From Sepioteuthis lessoniana (Eukaryota; Mollusca; Cephalopoda; Myopsida; Loliginidae): a stretch of DNA of 64,000 bases. The stretch lies in contig OY757915.1 in NCBI GenBank assembly GCA_963585895.1, forward strand, positions 96,149,184 through 96,213,183. Reading direction: 5' to 3'. Both the position numbers and the translations under genes were made by a program. Positions within the stretch are counted from its first letter, which is position 1; each line of letters opens with the position of its first letter. Of the stretch, positions 10,556-21,128 are shown piece by piece. Below the pieces are notes generated by a model. The model made no database searches and was not told the origin of the DNA. It saw nothing but the letters and a program-made list of their open reading frames with translations.

Positions 10556-12040
10556 GCACATAAGTCATCATGGTCATTGACTTCCACTCACGAGCGAGTA
10601 TAGGAAGAACCACAAGTGGTAAGGAATGTTTTCAGATAATTCACAATGCCAATCTTTGTGTGGAAATGTCATGGACCATACAGGCATGGAATTGATGCAG
10701 GGGGTTAAGGTTACTCAATTCTGTTTTTGCATATCCTCTTAATGGCGGATCTGTTCTTTACCTTTCAAAGAGATCAGTGTCCAAACAGGTGATAGCTCTC
10801 CACAAATCTTTGTCAGCCATCTCCTTTTCTGAGATCTGGTAGTTTATTTCTGTGGTTGTCAGTGTTTGAATTGGTCTTTATTGTGGCAGTTTAGGACCTT
10901 ATGGCAATTTTTTTCCAATGACAAGATCACTTGACAGGTTCATGCACCAAACATAGCTCCATCCACCAAAGTTGGTGCTGGGTAAGGAAGCACTCAAAGG
11001 TCGGTCAGCATGTTTTTGGTCTTTGATGTTTGCCATCCAATCCTGTCAATTCATACCAAGAATTGAGCAAAGCTTACAAAATGTCATATTGAGTTCATGG
11101 CCTACCATAAAGTTGTCACTACAACTCTTCCCTATAGCTGCAAAACCTGGATACTATACTGCCAAGATACTAAAAAGCTTTGAAGATTCCATCTGACAGT
11201 TTATAATGACTCAATAACAGGATATTATAAGCATTAGGTTTACTTAGTGCTCTTAACAATGTAATGAAACTACAAGAGTTCTGAATGGTACCAGAGTTAG
11301 AATCTGAATATTTGTTAATATAAGTGAGGGATCTTCATGTATATAATGACTCAATAACAGGAATGATAACAAGCATTAGGTTTACTTAGTGCTCTTGACA
11401 ATGTAATGAAACAATAAAAGTTCTGAATGGCACCAGAGTTAGAATCTGAATGCTTGTCAGAATAAGTGGTGTTGACTAGTGAGTATACGGTGGATCACAA
11501 AGGGTTCATGAATGTGTTTTCAAATAATTCACTAAGCCACGTCGAAATGTCATGGATAGTATGGTATGAAATTGTTGTTAAAGCTTTAGTTGTAGAACTT
11601 CAGTGTTTGTTGTTTGATTCTGCCAATTTATGCCAAAAATTGAACAAAGTTTACACACACAGAGAGGACATAAGCAGTATTAAATAATAAACTCACCAAT
11701 TAAAAAGATCCGTTTCAGAATTTTTTCTACAGTTCTTTTTTAGGCTAAAGATCATACAGGTCATGCCTTTCCCCATTTCGTGAGGAGCCAGTGTCTCGGA
11801 GATTATGTGATAATATTTTAAATACCGTATAGTAAGGTTGCGAGATTTTAGCGCAAATCCACGCAGCGAAAGAGGAATTTTAGAAATGTTTCGACGAATG
11901 GAACACTTACTGGTATAAGAGTCAAATGCCAAAAAGACTATTTTGAAGAAAAGTTATGTTTCTGTAACTATTCATTTTTGTTTTGGTAAATTCACATTCA
12001 GTCTTCGTACTTTTTAAAAAATACTCCATATATATATATA
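10556..12040. other. Non-coding DNA with diverged duplicated blocks
   Basis: No gene is recognised. Blocks near 10,620-11,090 are repeated in diverged form at 11,505-11,660, for example TCAATTCATACCAAGAATTG beside CAATTTATGCCAAAAATTG, and AATGTCATGGACCATA beside AATGTCATGGATAGTA. A separate close tandem duplication is listed at 11,205-11,465. Confidence 0.5.
11205..11465. repeat. Tandem duplication of a ~130-bp segment
   Basis: Two adjacent copies share ATAATGACTCAATAACAGG, GCATTAGGTTTACTTAGTGC, AGTTCTGAATGG and CCAGAGTTAGAATCTGAAT. They differ at a few positions and in short indels. Confidence 0.85.
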
Positions 12041-12042
12041 AT

Positions 12043-12222
12043 ATTTACCGACCCCTCCACTCGAGCAGGATATGACACAAGGTCATTTTTTTAAGCGGAG
12101 TTAAACAGGTTTGAATTCAGAGTTTTCTTTCTCCTAGACTAGTTGCCTCACCAAGGCTGAAGAACCTAGTCTGTCCTATTTTACCCATAGCTGGAGGGAG
12201 AATAATTGGATTCCTACCGTTC
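12043..12222 (-). mobile_element. SINE family B, 5'-truncated copy
   Basis: Reads on the minus strand from GGAATCCAATTATTCTCCCT through TAGCTGGAGGG-complement text to GAGTGGAGGGGTCGGTAAAT. The tRNA-like head is missing and the break falls at an (AT)n/(GT)n tract at 12,224-12,280. The 3' end abuts TATATATA, as in other family B copies. Confidence 0.8.
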
Positions 12223-12223
12223 C

Positions 12224-12280
<57 letters not shown>
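12224..12280. repeat. Compound (AT)n(GT)n microsatellite
   Basis: About 13 AT units pass directly into 15 TG units. Confidence 0.96.
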
Positions 12281-12283
<3 letters not shown>

Positions 12284-12477
12284 TTTGTCGTTAAAATCGT
12301 TTTAAATCAGTAAAACACAGTGCTCGTTCACAAAAATGCTTGTATCAAAATGGGGCCTTCAGTCGTGTCGATGTAAGCTCACCAAAATATTGAGCCCGTG
12401 AAACTCAGAGTCATGAGTTCTTGCTCTGCTTTATTTTATCTTATTTCATAGTTGAGATAATGCGCGCGCGCACACAT

Positions 12478-12479
<2 letters not shown>

Positions 12480-12518
<39 letters not shown>
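12480..12518. repeat. (GA)n microsatellite
   Basis: About 19 GA units, preceded by GCGCGCGCGCACACA at 12,462-12,476, a short alternating purine-pyrimidine run. Confidence 0.95.
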
Positions 12519-12520
<2 letters not shown>

Positions 12521-12766
12521 TTAAGAGTTTTAAAGATATTTATTAAAGTTGTTCTTGAGTTAAAAAAAAGTTGACGGTTGCTATCTTAGATTATACATTT
12601 GCTTTCACTCATAGAATAAAAATTGGATCTATTGTCAGTGTCAGTAATTGTCACTACTTATAAGTATATCTTATATTTCTAATGTATCAAAGCCCAACAA
12701 AACTGAGTACATATCTTACACTGACTGATTGTTTGGAGATTAATAGCACAGTTAAAATACTTTTCA

Positions 12767-12965
12767 GGAGGCGGGATTAGCATAACGGTTATTGTTGTAG
12801 GAAATGGACCTATGGGCCAGTGTTCAAATCCCAGAAGAGATTGCGATTCACTTCACACTCTTGAGAAAGGCATGAATCAATCTGGTCTCTCTCCAACACC
12901 AACTATGAATAAATAGTAGGACAGCCTGGGTTCTTTAGCCTTGGCACAGAAAACGATCTTGGAGA
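12767..12965 (+). mobile_element. SINE family B, diverged and 3'-truncated copy
   Basis: Head GGATTAGCATAACGGTTATT and GTTCAAATCCCAGAAG; body TTGAGAAAGGCATGAAT and ATAAATAGTAGGACAGCCTG; ends near GAAAACGATCTTGG without the usual GGGGTTGGTAAAT. A (GA)n tract follows. Confidence 0.72.
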
Positions 12966-12973
12966 AAAGAAAT

Positions 12974-12976
<3 letters not shown>

Positions 12977-13047
<71 letters not shown>
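12977..13047. repeat. (GA)n microsatellite
   Basis: An uninterrupted run of about 35 GA units. Confidence 0.97.
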
Positions 13048-13049
<2 letters not shown>

Positions 13050-14433
13050 GTATTCAGACCGTAGTTAAAACCACGCTTTAAAAAAAAAGTCTAATTATTA
13101 CAAGAATCACTGGCTGTTTCACGATTATTTATCAAATACTTGTACTGGTGGTGTTTTTTCCTTATTTGTAAGCACTGATTGCAATTTCTTCACAGCTTAA
13201 GGAGGAGGCAGTAATAATCACAGTCGGTGTTTATAAAAACAAATATTCATCTCTCTAATTTATTTGAACAAATACTTTTCTTTTCTTTTTCGTGGTTGGG
13301 AACTAATTGACATATCAAGTGTTTATTTCTCGTCTACACATTTAATGAACTTCTATTTTTTGGGAAATAGCCTTGTTCAAGGAAAGTAATCACATTTAAT
13401 TTCTCCTCTAAACATAATCTATAATACCTTGAGCTACCTGACATGCTTTTACCTCTTTAACTATTTAATATTCGACAATGAGTTATTTGTTGAATTTGTT
13501 TCTTTTAATCCCATCTATACTTAACATTGTGCTATGGACATAACCTTGATTGTGCAAAATGGTTTTATGGTGATGAAATTTGTTTCCAGGGTCGTTCAGT
13601 GAACCCTAAATATACCATTGTTTGATCTGTTGTCAGTTTTCACAGTGTTTTGGTATACAACATTCTCCATCAAGCATTTATCGTCAATGAGACGTTATCA
13701 TTTTAACTGGGGTAATAATTTTTAACAGGTTTTCTTGTATGGAGTAATTGGGGTATTTTGGTGTTTGTAGTATGATCAGGACAGATGTTTGTCAAAATTG
13801 TCATAATGAATGGGTCAATGTGTGTGGTTAGCTAAGATTAGCATAGAATAGCATCAGTTGAACAAAAAAAAACAAAAAAACCCCACCTCTCTTCCCATTC
13901 CCCCATGAAACATTAGGGCTTTGAACTCAATTGTGTACGTAACAATTTGCAATAAATATATATCACCAATGAGACGTTGATATTTACGTCTACAGTTACA
14001 TAAAGCAGGGTTTTTTGTATTTTTGCTTATCCACATACACACACACGCACATACATATATCATAATATGTAGGTTAGACTACTAATCAACTGCTTTGAAA
14101 TTATGGTTAAATAGTAAAATATAAGGCCAAGATTCAGATTAGGATTTCTTTAGTGCTAAAATCAGTTATGTCTTGTCTAAAACATGACAGAGCATAAAAT
14201 TGTGGTAGAAGTGTCTAATTCCTGGAGCACCTCCTCTAAAACGGAGAGTCATTGGTTTTGTGAGAAATTTTTTGTTGTTGTCCACACAATTATTAGAAAT
14301 TACAAATTGTCATCCTCCATTACAATAAATTTGTTTGCTAAATTTGATGTAAATGCTGCTTGCTAATTGGGTTATTTAATGTGGAAGTCATTTTAAAGCA
14401 ATTATATCGTTTCAAGTAACTATCCTTATTCAG
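13048..14433. other. Non-coding DNA, no family recognised
   Basis: About 1.4 kb without recognisable coding sequence or a clear repeat family. Short related phrases (CAATGAGACGTTATCATTTT near 13,685; CAATGAGACGTTGATATTTA near 13,967) indicate an old internal duplication. Confidence 0.4.
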
Positions 14434-14675
14434 GGGGTGGTGTCCTCGTGATGTAATGGTTAAAGCGATGGACTGCGGAATCGTAGTAAGCGAGTTCGTA
14501 CTCCAGTCGCGCTATTACGTTCACTTTCGGGCAAATACCCTTGGGAAAGGTATGAACCCCCTTATCCCCCCAGCTATGAGTTAAATAGTATCTCTACTGT
14601 CCTTCTCGGAGAATGGCTTTGGCATTAAATAACCTACAAAGGTTGATATGCCATTAAACAAAGAAACCAAACCAA
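14434..14675 (+). mobile_element. SINE family D copy
   Basis: tRNA-like head: GTGATGTAATGGTTAAAGCG (box A-like) and GCGAGTTCGTACTCCAG (box B-like). A middle block resembles family B (ACCCTTGGGAAAGGTATGA), then CCCCAGCTATGAGTTAAATA. The tail is TTTGGCATTAAATAACCTAC, AAAGGTTGATATGCCATTAA and ACCAAACC. The tail is the same as in family C. It serves as the reference copy for the interrupted copy at 28,350-29,209. Confidence 0.82.
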
Positions 14676-14787
14676 ACCTATCCTTATTCAATAATAATAA
14701 TAATAATAATATTTGAAAACAACTATAGCTTTAAGTAACGATTCATAGTATAAATAATTTGCACACAGTTATATGGTATCAAGTATG

Positions 14788-15062
14788 GAAGTACCCGTAA
14801 TGGTTATTGTCGTAGGACAAGGTGACACGAGCTCAAATTTTGGACGAGGCTGATTGCGTTTCACATAGCACTTATACCCTTGGGAAAGGTATGAATCCAA
14901 ATATTCTCCCTCCACCAATGATAAATAGTAGGGTAGACGGAGTTCTTTAGCCTTGGTCAGGCAACCAGTCTAGAAGAAGGAAAACTCTGATTTCAAACTT
15001 GTTAAACCCGTTTAAAAATTGTCCTCGTGTCGCATCCTGCCCGTGCGGAGTGATAGGTAAAT
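14788..15062 (+). mobile_element. SINE family B copy
   Basis: CCCGTAATGGTTATTGTCGT, then GACACGAGCTCAAATTTTGG, then the usual body, ending TCGCATCCTGCCCGTGCGGA and GATAGGTAAATACATATATA. There is a deletion in the head, where GGAAATGGACACGG is shortened to GGACAAGG. Confidence 0.82.
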
Positions 15063-15080
15063 ACATATATAGTAGTAGTA

Positions 15081-15325
15081 GTTGGCTACTGTAGTCGACG
15101 GCGATCAGAAGGCTCCCTTTTCGATAGCTACTACACTGAGGTGTAGGGGAGGGCGCAACTCCTTTCCCAGGATTGCTCTACTTTACCCTTGATACGTACC
15201 TTACATCACTGTGTTAAGCAAGTAGGTATCAAGTACTATTTTAAAAGTCTTTGGTATGACTTGACCTGGTATTGAACCCTGGTCTCCCGGCCCATTGGCG
15301 AACACTCTACTCACTAGGCCAATAT
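15081..15325 (-). mobile_element. SINE family A copy
   Basis: The minus strand reads GGCCTAGTGAGTAGAGTG, GGGAGACCAGGGTTCAATAC, then the usual body, ending GAAAAGGGAGCCTTCTGATC. It stands head-to-head with the 30-bp minisatellite that begins at 15,370. Confidence 0.82.
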
Positions 15326-15369
15326 ACTTTCAAGTAACAATTCCTAATTTCATAAGCGAATACAGCAAG

Positions 15370-16268
15370 ATTGCACAAAAGGGATACAAAAATAGACAAG
15401 TTGCACAAAAGGGATACAAAAATAGACAAATTGCACAAAAGAGATACCAAAATAGACAAATTGCACAAAAGGGATACCAAAATACACACATTGCGCAAAA
15501 GGGATACCAAAATAGACAAGTTGCAGAAAAGGGATACAAAAATAGACAAGTTGCACAAAAGGGATACAAAAATAGACAAGTTGCACAAAAGGGATACAAA
15601 AATAGACAAGTTGCAGAAAAGGGATATAAAAATAGACAAGTTGCAGAAAAGGGATACAAAAATAGACAAGTTGCACAAAAGGGATACAAAAATAGACAAG
15701 TTGCACAAAAGGGATACAAAAATAGACAAATCGCAAAAAAGGGATACAAGAATAGATAAGTTGCAGAAAAGGGATACAAAAATAGACAAGTTGCACAAAA
15801 GGGATACAAAAATAGACAAGATAGACAAAAAGGATACCAAAATAGACAAATTGCACAAAAGTAATACAAAAATAGACAAGTTGCACAAAAGGGATACAAA
15901 AATAGACAAGTTGCACAAAAGGGATACCAAAATACACACATTGCGCAAAAGGGATACCAAAATAGACAAGTTGCACAAAAGGGATACCAAAATAGACAAG
16001 TTGCACAAAAGGGATACAAAAATCGACAAGTTGCACAAAAGGGATACAAAAATCGACAAGTTGCACAAAAGGGATACCAAAATACACACATTGCGCAAAA
16101 GGGATACCAAAATAGACAAGTTGCACAAAAGGGATACCAAAATAGACAAGTTGCACAAAAGGGATACAAAAATCGACAAGTTGCACAAAAGGGATACAAG
16201 AATAGACAAGTTGCAGAAAAGGGATACAAAAATAGACAAGTTGCACAAAAGGGATACAAAAATAGACA
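15370..16268. repeat. 30-bp minisatellite, about 30 copies, open in five frames
   Basis: The unit starts TTGCACAAAAGGGATACAAA and continues AATAGACAAG. Because the period is a multiple of three and the unit lacks stops in most frames, long open frames appear on both strands: 302 codons on the plus strand (15,371-16,279, repeating KRDTKIDKLH) and 298-328 codons in three minus-strand frames. Nothing suggests translation: codon-position bias is absent and the composition is extreme. Variant units (AATACACACATTGCGC) at 15,481, 15,931 and 16,081 show a 150-bp higher-order duplication. A real low-complexity protein is possible but unlikely. Confidence 0.93.
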
Positions 16269-16325
16269 TGACATCGTAGAACAGGTGATCCACTTTTTAA
16301 GGGATTAAAATTGACAAATATATAT

Positions 16326-16580
16326 GCACAAACCAGAATCTGTCATTGAAAATGAAACGCATAAACTTCTCAAGGACTTTGAGATATAAACGGATCACAC
16401 AGACCAAGCCAAAAGACCAGACCTAGTTTTAATTAGCAAGAAAAGAACTTATCATCTTGTAGATTTTGCCGTTCCAGCTGAACACAGAGGGAAAATAAAA
16501 GAAAGCGAAAAGATAAACGAATACTTGGATCTTGCCAGAGAGCTGAAAAACTGTAAAACCTGAAAGTGACGGTGACTTAA
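16326..16580 (+). pseudogene. C-terminal fragment of a second non-LTR retrotransposon family
   Basis: The frame reads HKPESVIENETHKLLKDFEI, a stop, TDHTDQAKRPDLVLISKKR, then LVDFAVPAEHRGKIKESEK and INEYLDLARELKNCKT. The PDLVLI/DFAVP/KESEKI..YLDLAREL signature is common in the C-terminal part of non-LTR elements in marine invertebrates. The fragment carries in-frame stops and no RT domain. It begins right after the 30-bp minisatellite. Confidence 0.82.
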
Positions 16581-16983
16581 AGACTCTGAATGACCAAAAT
16601 AGAAAAAAAATTTAAATGGAAAAGTGATTGTGAAACAAAATATTGCAGAAGGAAAAATTTAGCAAAATTAATCACAGATGACTCGAGGGAAAATAATTCC
16701 TTCGTATTCACATTAAGTACCACTCAAAATGTCAAGAATTTTGATAGTAATATTAAAATCAATTCCAGACTAGATAAAAATTTTGACATATCAAAACATT
16801 ATCGAATAAGTTGATGGCAGCCGTTCAGATAATATAGTCTATGTTAAAGGCGATGTCGTCACTTTCCTAAAAAAACGATGAAGGAATGTTTCAAAAAGAA
16901 GGTATGGAAACCAAAAGAATATTAGTACTGCAAATCCTTAAATCCAACTCTCTTTTACACTGTCTGCACCTTTATGAACGCTT
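16581..16983. other. Non-coding, possibly the decayed 3' part of the preceding LINE
   Basis: A-rich sequence with a 74-codon frame (16,590-16,814) without recognisable motifs. Confidence 0.35.
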
Positions 16984-17111
16984 GTAATTTACTAAGTTTT
17001 TTGCTTAGATGTGGCACAAGACCGTATGAATTGAGCATCCAATGAGACTTGAATTCACGTGTGAAGGTTTGCTAGTCTAACTTGCTAACCATTACATTAC
17101 CAGAGGTGCCC
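16984..17111 (-). mobile_element. SINE family E (tRNA-like head plus short body), first of a tandem pair
   Basis: The minus strand reads GGGCACCTCTGGTAATGTAA, TGGTTAGCAAG, then ATTCAAGTCTCATTGG, and a short body ending in AGTAAATTAC. It is a diverged version of the copy at 17,159. Confidence 0.78.
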
Positions 17112-17158
17112 ACGTTACGAACACTTGCCCACGACTGAAGAAATCTTAGAGTTATATA

Positions 17159-17287
17159 GTAATTTACAAAGCTCTTTGCTTCGATATGGCACAAGGCAGA
17201 ATGAATGGGGCGCCCAATGAGACTCGAACTCACTCGTGTACGTTTGCTAGTCTAGCTTGCTAACCGTTACACCATCAGAGGTGCCCA
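17159..17287 (-). mobile_element. SINE family E, second copy, tRNA-like fold largely preserved
   Basis: The minus strand of 17,207-17,287 looks like a whole tRNA: acceptor strand GGGCACC at the 5' side and GGGCGCCC at the 3' side, box A-like GGTGTAACGGTTAGCAAG, and a T-arm GTGAG-TTCGAGT-CTCAT with a 5-bp stem and a 7-nt loop. No clean anticodon stem is visible, so a SINE head or tRNA pseudogene is more likely than a working tRNA. Confidence 0.8.
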
Positions 17288-17599
17288 AACTTAGAGTTAT
17301 ATAACAATCAAACCCATGCTGGCAACTGACTAATATCCGACCATTACCATTCCTATGCAAATTAGTACAAGTCTCACGCATATTTTTGTAAGCTCTATCT
17401 ATGATTGTAAAATCTCCACTCCAAACATTTAATCAATGAAGAGAACATAGCTTTTACTGGAAACGGTACAAATTTTGAGTGTGCGTACCACACCAAACGC
17501 ATCCAACTCTGGGCATCTTTTCGTGTCGACCTGTTTCTTCTCTACACCCCCTCCTCTGTACTCGGCTGGAACGGCAAAATCCAACTCGTGTAGAGGGGT

Positions 17600-19300
17600 T
17601 GGTAAATATATAACAAGTCTGGGGGTGGTTTCATCCATACCACGTCTCAAACCTAATATGCTCCGTGCGGTGTCAATGCTCTTGAGTCTAAGATCATTCA
17701 AATGAATGTCGTTAGCGACTGCAGTTGGGCTCGACGTGCAATCCTTTGGCGTCACATTGTACCTATAAATGGCATCATGTATGAAGCACCGCTTTTGAGC
17801 AGCAATTCGCTTTACGGTTATATGGCATCTTTCTACTATCACATTTCCAGATGGTACATGGCGAGCAACAAAAGTGCATCCGGATAACTCATTCTTCCAC
17901 GAAAGCCTTAAATGTTTTGCAGTTGAACGTGGTGTCATTGTCAGTGAAGATTTCTGATGACGAACCTCTCTCACAAAATATCGACTCCAACTGCTCAATA
18001 ACACTCTCAGAATTTTGTTGCGCTAGGTGTCACCAAACAGAGAACCGTGCTTGTTTGCACTCAACTAAAGTTAAGTAATGCCCGTGACCATAATACCTAA
18101 TGTCTACCCCGAGCTGAGACCACGCACTGCGAAGCCCTAGTTTTCCATTACGACAGCCCACTGGTGCCGGATCTATGGACTGAGATTCAGGACACCTCTG
18201 AATCACGACCTTGACGGCTGTGCTAGGTATGAAGGAATCGATTCATCTAAGAAAGTGGTGTGCTTCACACCAGGGTGACCACTACGCTGCATGAACCCAG
18301 TTCCCCTTTAACCACACCACATGCTGATTGAACAGGTTCGGTGTCTTTCTTTAACGAATCCAACCACCTCTGCGGATCTCTGGTTGGCTCACCAGCTTGA
18401 TTTTAGTCGTAATTTAATCAGTCTAATATCTAAGATCAGGCCATATTTGGCAGTCAGCGCCCAAAGAGTTTTCAGTCGCCTCCGCGCCTGCATCTCATAC
18501 GCTGCCTTCCTTTTCAGTGGTGCCTTTCCGTTCAAGGTGTCGTTGACCCAGCGGTGGATGCATGCTAAATCAGTGACCAGATAAAACACTTTCACCTTCC
18601 GCTGTAGAGTCAGGTTGATGTCCTTCAACGTGATGTCGAGTTCGGTTAAATTGATATGATGAGTGTCTCCGTTGCGATGCAGCCAGCATGTATCTTCAAC
18701 AAGGTCTCCTTTCATTACACCAGTGGCTAGAAAAATTGCATCAACCCATACTGTCATTTCCTGGTTGTTCACATACCTGCCTCCGATCGCACGGTCCTCT
18801 TGGCGCACTCTCATCACTTTCTTGGGGCTAATGCACTTTAGGAAAGCACCACGGGTGTCATCGTCCCACTCTTTTGTTACCGCAGTGGCCCGTTGTTTCA
18901 AGAATTCTGCTACTACGTTAAGCCAAGCCACCTACTGGAAAGGAATCAACGAGCTTCCCTCACAGAGAATGTGTTCCGATGCGTGATAGCAGTTGGTATC
19001 TCCGGAACCTTATTCGCTCGTTTCCAGCTAAATATGTTGTGCTTCCTTCAGACTTGCAAAACCCAATACTTTTCTTTCCCATCATCGAGTATCTCATAGT
19101 TCTTGCTAATTAATCCAAAGTTAGAAAAATGCTTTCTCACTCGCGACTTTAAAAGTTTCATCGAAGTAAATGTCATTGATGTACGTCGAAGCGGGTTTTT
19201 GGATTGCTTCATTTTGAGATCGCACTTCATTGATAATTCACTTCGTTATAAGTACCGACATATTGAAGCCAAAGAACAATCGCATAAGGCAGTACTTGCA
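17600..19300 (-). pseudogene. Broken LTR-retrotransposon pol: RT tail, RNase H, zinc-binding segment, integrase
   Basis: On the minus strand the order is as follows. The RT C-terminal tail lies at 19,230-18,960 (KHFSNFGLISKNYEILDDGK). An RNase H-like domain lies at 18,931-18,389 (VWVDAIFLATGV, HINLTELDITL, YLVTDLACIHRWV). A GHPGVK-type segment precedes the integrase near 18,290. The integrase core at about 18,180-17,700 shows its three acidic sites in different frames: VDIRYYGHGHYLTLV, EILTDNDTTF, and SGNVIVERCHITVKRIA. RNase H before integrase fits Ty3/Gypsy or BEL/Pao, and I cannot decide between them. Frame changes and stops show it is defunct. No flanking LTR pair was found, and a family C tail array interrupts the upstream end. 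Confidence 0.82.
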
Positions 19301-19322
19301 CCCATTCAGGATCGTGGTCCGG

Positions 19323-19559
19323 ATGGTTTGGTTTGATTTGGTTTTATGGCATATCAACCATTGTAGGTTATTTAATGCCAAATCCTCTATATACATATAT
19401 ATTAAATATACATTTGGTTTGGTTAGGTTTCATGGTATATCAACGATTGTAGGTTATTTGATAGCAAATGCTATTTATAAATATATATTAAACATATAGA
19501 ATTTGGTTTGTTTAGATCTTATGGCATATTAACCATTGTAAGTTATTCAATGCAAAATC

Positions 19560-19597
<38 letters not shown>

Positions 19598-19672
19598 AAT
19601 ATCTAGGATTTGGTTTAGTTGGGTTTTATGGCATATTAACCATTGTAGGTTATTTGATGCCAAATCCTATTT
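19323..19672 (-). repeat. Tandem array of the family C/D tail, about four units
   Basis: Each unit of 85-105 bp contains the complement of the shared tail (plus strand: GGTTTTATGGCATATCAACC, ATTGTAGGTTATTTAATGCC, AAATCC) followed by a TA-rich spacer. The spacers at 19,382, 19,470 and 19,565-19,595 differ in length. The array consists only of tails, without SINE heads. Confidence 0.83.
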
Positions 19673-20005
19673 CTGAGATTATTTTGATTACCTTTGGGGA
19701 CTCCTCTTCGCTGTGTATTTTGAAAATCATATTCTTCTACGTTCACATTTTTGCATTCTGTGGATGCATATCACAGCGCACGAGCCCAGGAGACAGTTGG
19801 CGTCACAAAGACAAAGAGAAAAGATATCACAAGGTTTGTGTGACTGAACTTGCCCGCAGACAGGGTGGATGCGACACACCGAGACCTTTCTCTAGTTCTT
19901 CTCTGCTCCCTCTTTTGGCGTGCCGTGCGAAGTCTAATTTGCCCCCTTTTGCTATCTCTGGTTACTGCTAAAAGAATTTCCCCCATTTTCCGCGTTTAAC
20001 TCGTC
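19673..20005. other. Unassigned, GC-richer segment
   Basis: No gene is seen. The segment 19,770-19,995 is GC-richer than its surroundings and holds two unrecognised overlapping open frames. It may belong to an LTR or untranslated part of the minus-strand retrotransposon. Confidence 0.3.
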
Positions 20006-20930
20006 TCTCAGTCCAGTTGGCTGGAGCTGTAAAATACTCCGACGGCATCTCTGCAGAAGGGTACCCCACAACGAGTGTCCTATATATGACATTAAACAAT
20101 CTTGTTAATGTAAGAGTTTACGTTTCGGTCGGTATAGTTTTTAGATTGAAATTTGCCTCCCGCACCGGTCACTTCCGGGTGGAAGGTGCGGGAGGGACTT
20201 CCGGCTTGGACACCGGCTGGCGCGAATTCAGCCTCTTTTCAAATTGACTGGCATGCGAGACTGACGTTTCTCTTGTCATGGGTCAGTAGCAAGGCAAAAA
20301 GAGTTTTCGCGTTGAAGATTGTATGTTGGAGAACGTCTATACGTTGAAGAGTGTATACTTGTAGAATGTACGCATTTTACGCTGAACACGTGCGGAAATA
20401 AAGATATACAATTTCACCAGTACGAGACTCGTGTCATTGATTTCTGACCCCAGTTGCTGCTGTTACAAATCTGATAGTAATGCTCCTGTCATGCTGGAAC
20501 TTCGGGGAATGCGGAGTACTTCTTTATCGCCACTGCTCCTATGTCTACTCTGGCCCGGAGTGGTAGCACCTGATTGAGTTCTATCTATAGGTTAAATAGA
20601 ACTGATATTTAAACTATGTCCAAACAAATGACTTATGATAAGCTGAATTATTTGAAAGAGAACTGTTTGATCATTTAACTTTGTGTAAACAAATGACTGA
20701 TGTTTAATTGAATTGTTAGTGATACATAGTAATACTTGGAACCATTTAACTTTATTGAATAATGCTAAACTGAATAATTAGAAATAGAACTGTTTGATCA
20801 TATAACTTTGTGGATTGAAAAAAATCTGTTTACAAATCATACATTTGATATATATGGAAAAACAGGATTTGGGATTAAATAACCAATAATGTTTGATATG
20901 CCATAAAACCAAACCAAACCAAATCATATA
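20006..20930 (+). mobile_element. Repeat family C copy, interrupted by a solo LTR
   Basis: The 5' part (20,006-20,102) has CCAGTTGGCTGGAGCTGTAA, CTCTGCAGAAGGG and TGACATTAAACAATCT. The element resumes at 20,468 with AATCTGATAGTAATGCTCCT, GGGGAATGCGGAGTAC and CCCGGAGTGGTAGCACCTGA. It continues through internal units to the shared tail GGATTTGGGATTAAATAACC at 20,863-20,930. A second tail unit follows at about 20,951-21,018. Confidence 0.82.
20103..20467. mobile_element. Solo LTR (365 bp) with a 5-bp target site duplication
   Basis: The insert begins TGTTAATGTAAG and ends GCTGCTGTTACA, giving the TG...CA ends of an LTR. AATCT flanks it on both sides (20,098-20,102 and 20,468-20,472). Removing the insert plus one AATCT restores the intact family C text, as at 21,220. 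An AATAAA at 20,397-20,402 lies in the expected place for an LTR polyadenylation signal read on the plus strand. It was probably left by recombination between two LTRs. Its parent family is not identified. Confidence 0.9.
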
Positions 20931-21128
20931 TTCAATACATATGTATATAGAGGATTTGGCATTAAATAGCCTACTATAGTTGATATACCATAAAACCAAA
21001 CCAAGCCAAACCATTTGGTTTGTTAGTGTTATATAGCAATACTTGAAACGATTTGACTGTATGCAAAAAATGAGCCCTGGCTTGTTTAGAAATGTTATGT
21101 ACACAATAACAGGATTTGGCATTAAATC

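Noticed and set aside
15307-16293. Open frames of about 300 residues on the minus strand (Cys/Phe/Leu-rich, resembling a membrane protein)
   Set aside because: They are the complement of a 30-bp tandem repeat whose period is a multiple of three. Five frames are open at once, so the hydrophobic look is an artefact.
17207-17287. Functional tRNA gene on the minus strand
   Set aside because: Acceptor ends and T-arm look good, but no clean anticodon stem is seen and the same unit recurs in tandem with a SINE-like body. It is recorded as a tRNA-derived element instead.
17530-17590. A second DFAVPAE-type LINE C-terminus on the minus strand
   Set aside because: Only about ten residues resemble the 16,326 fragment and the following residues do not match. 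It was left inside the unassigned end of the retrotransposon relic.
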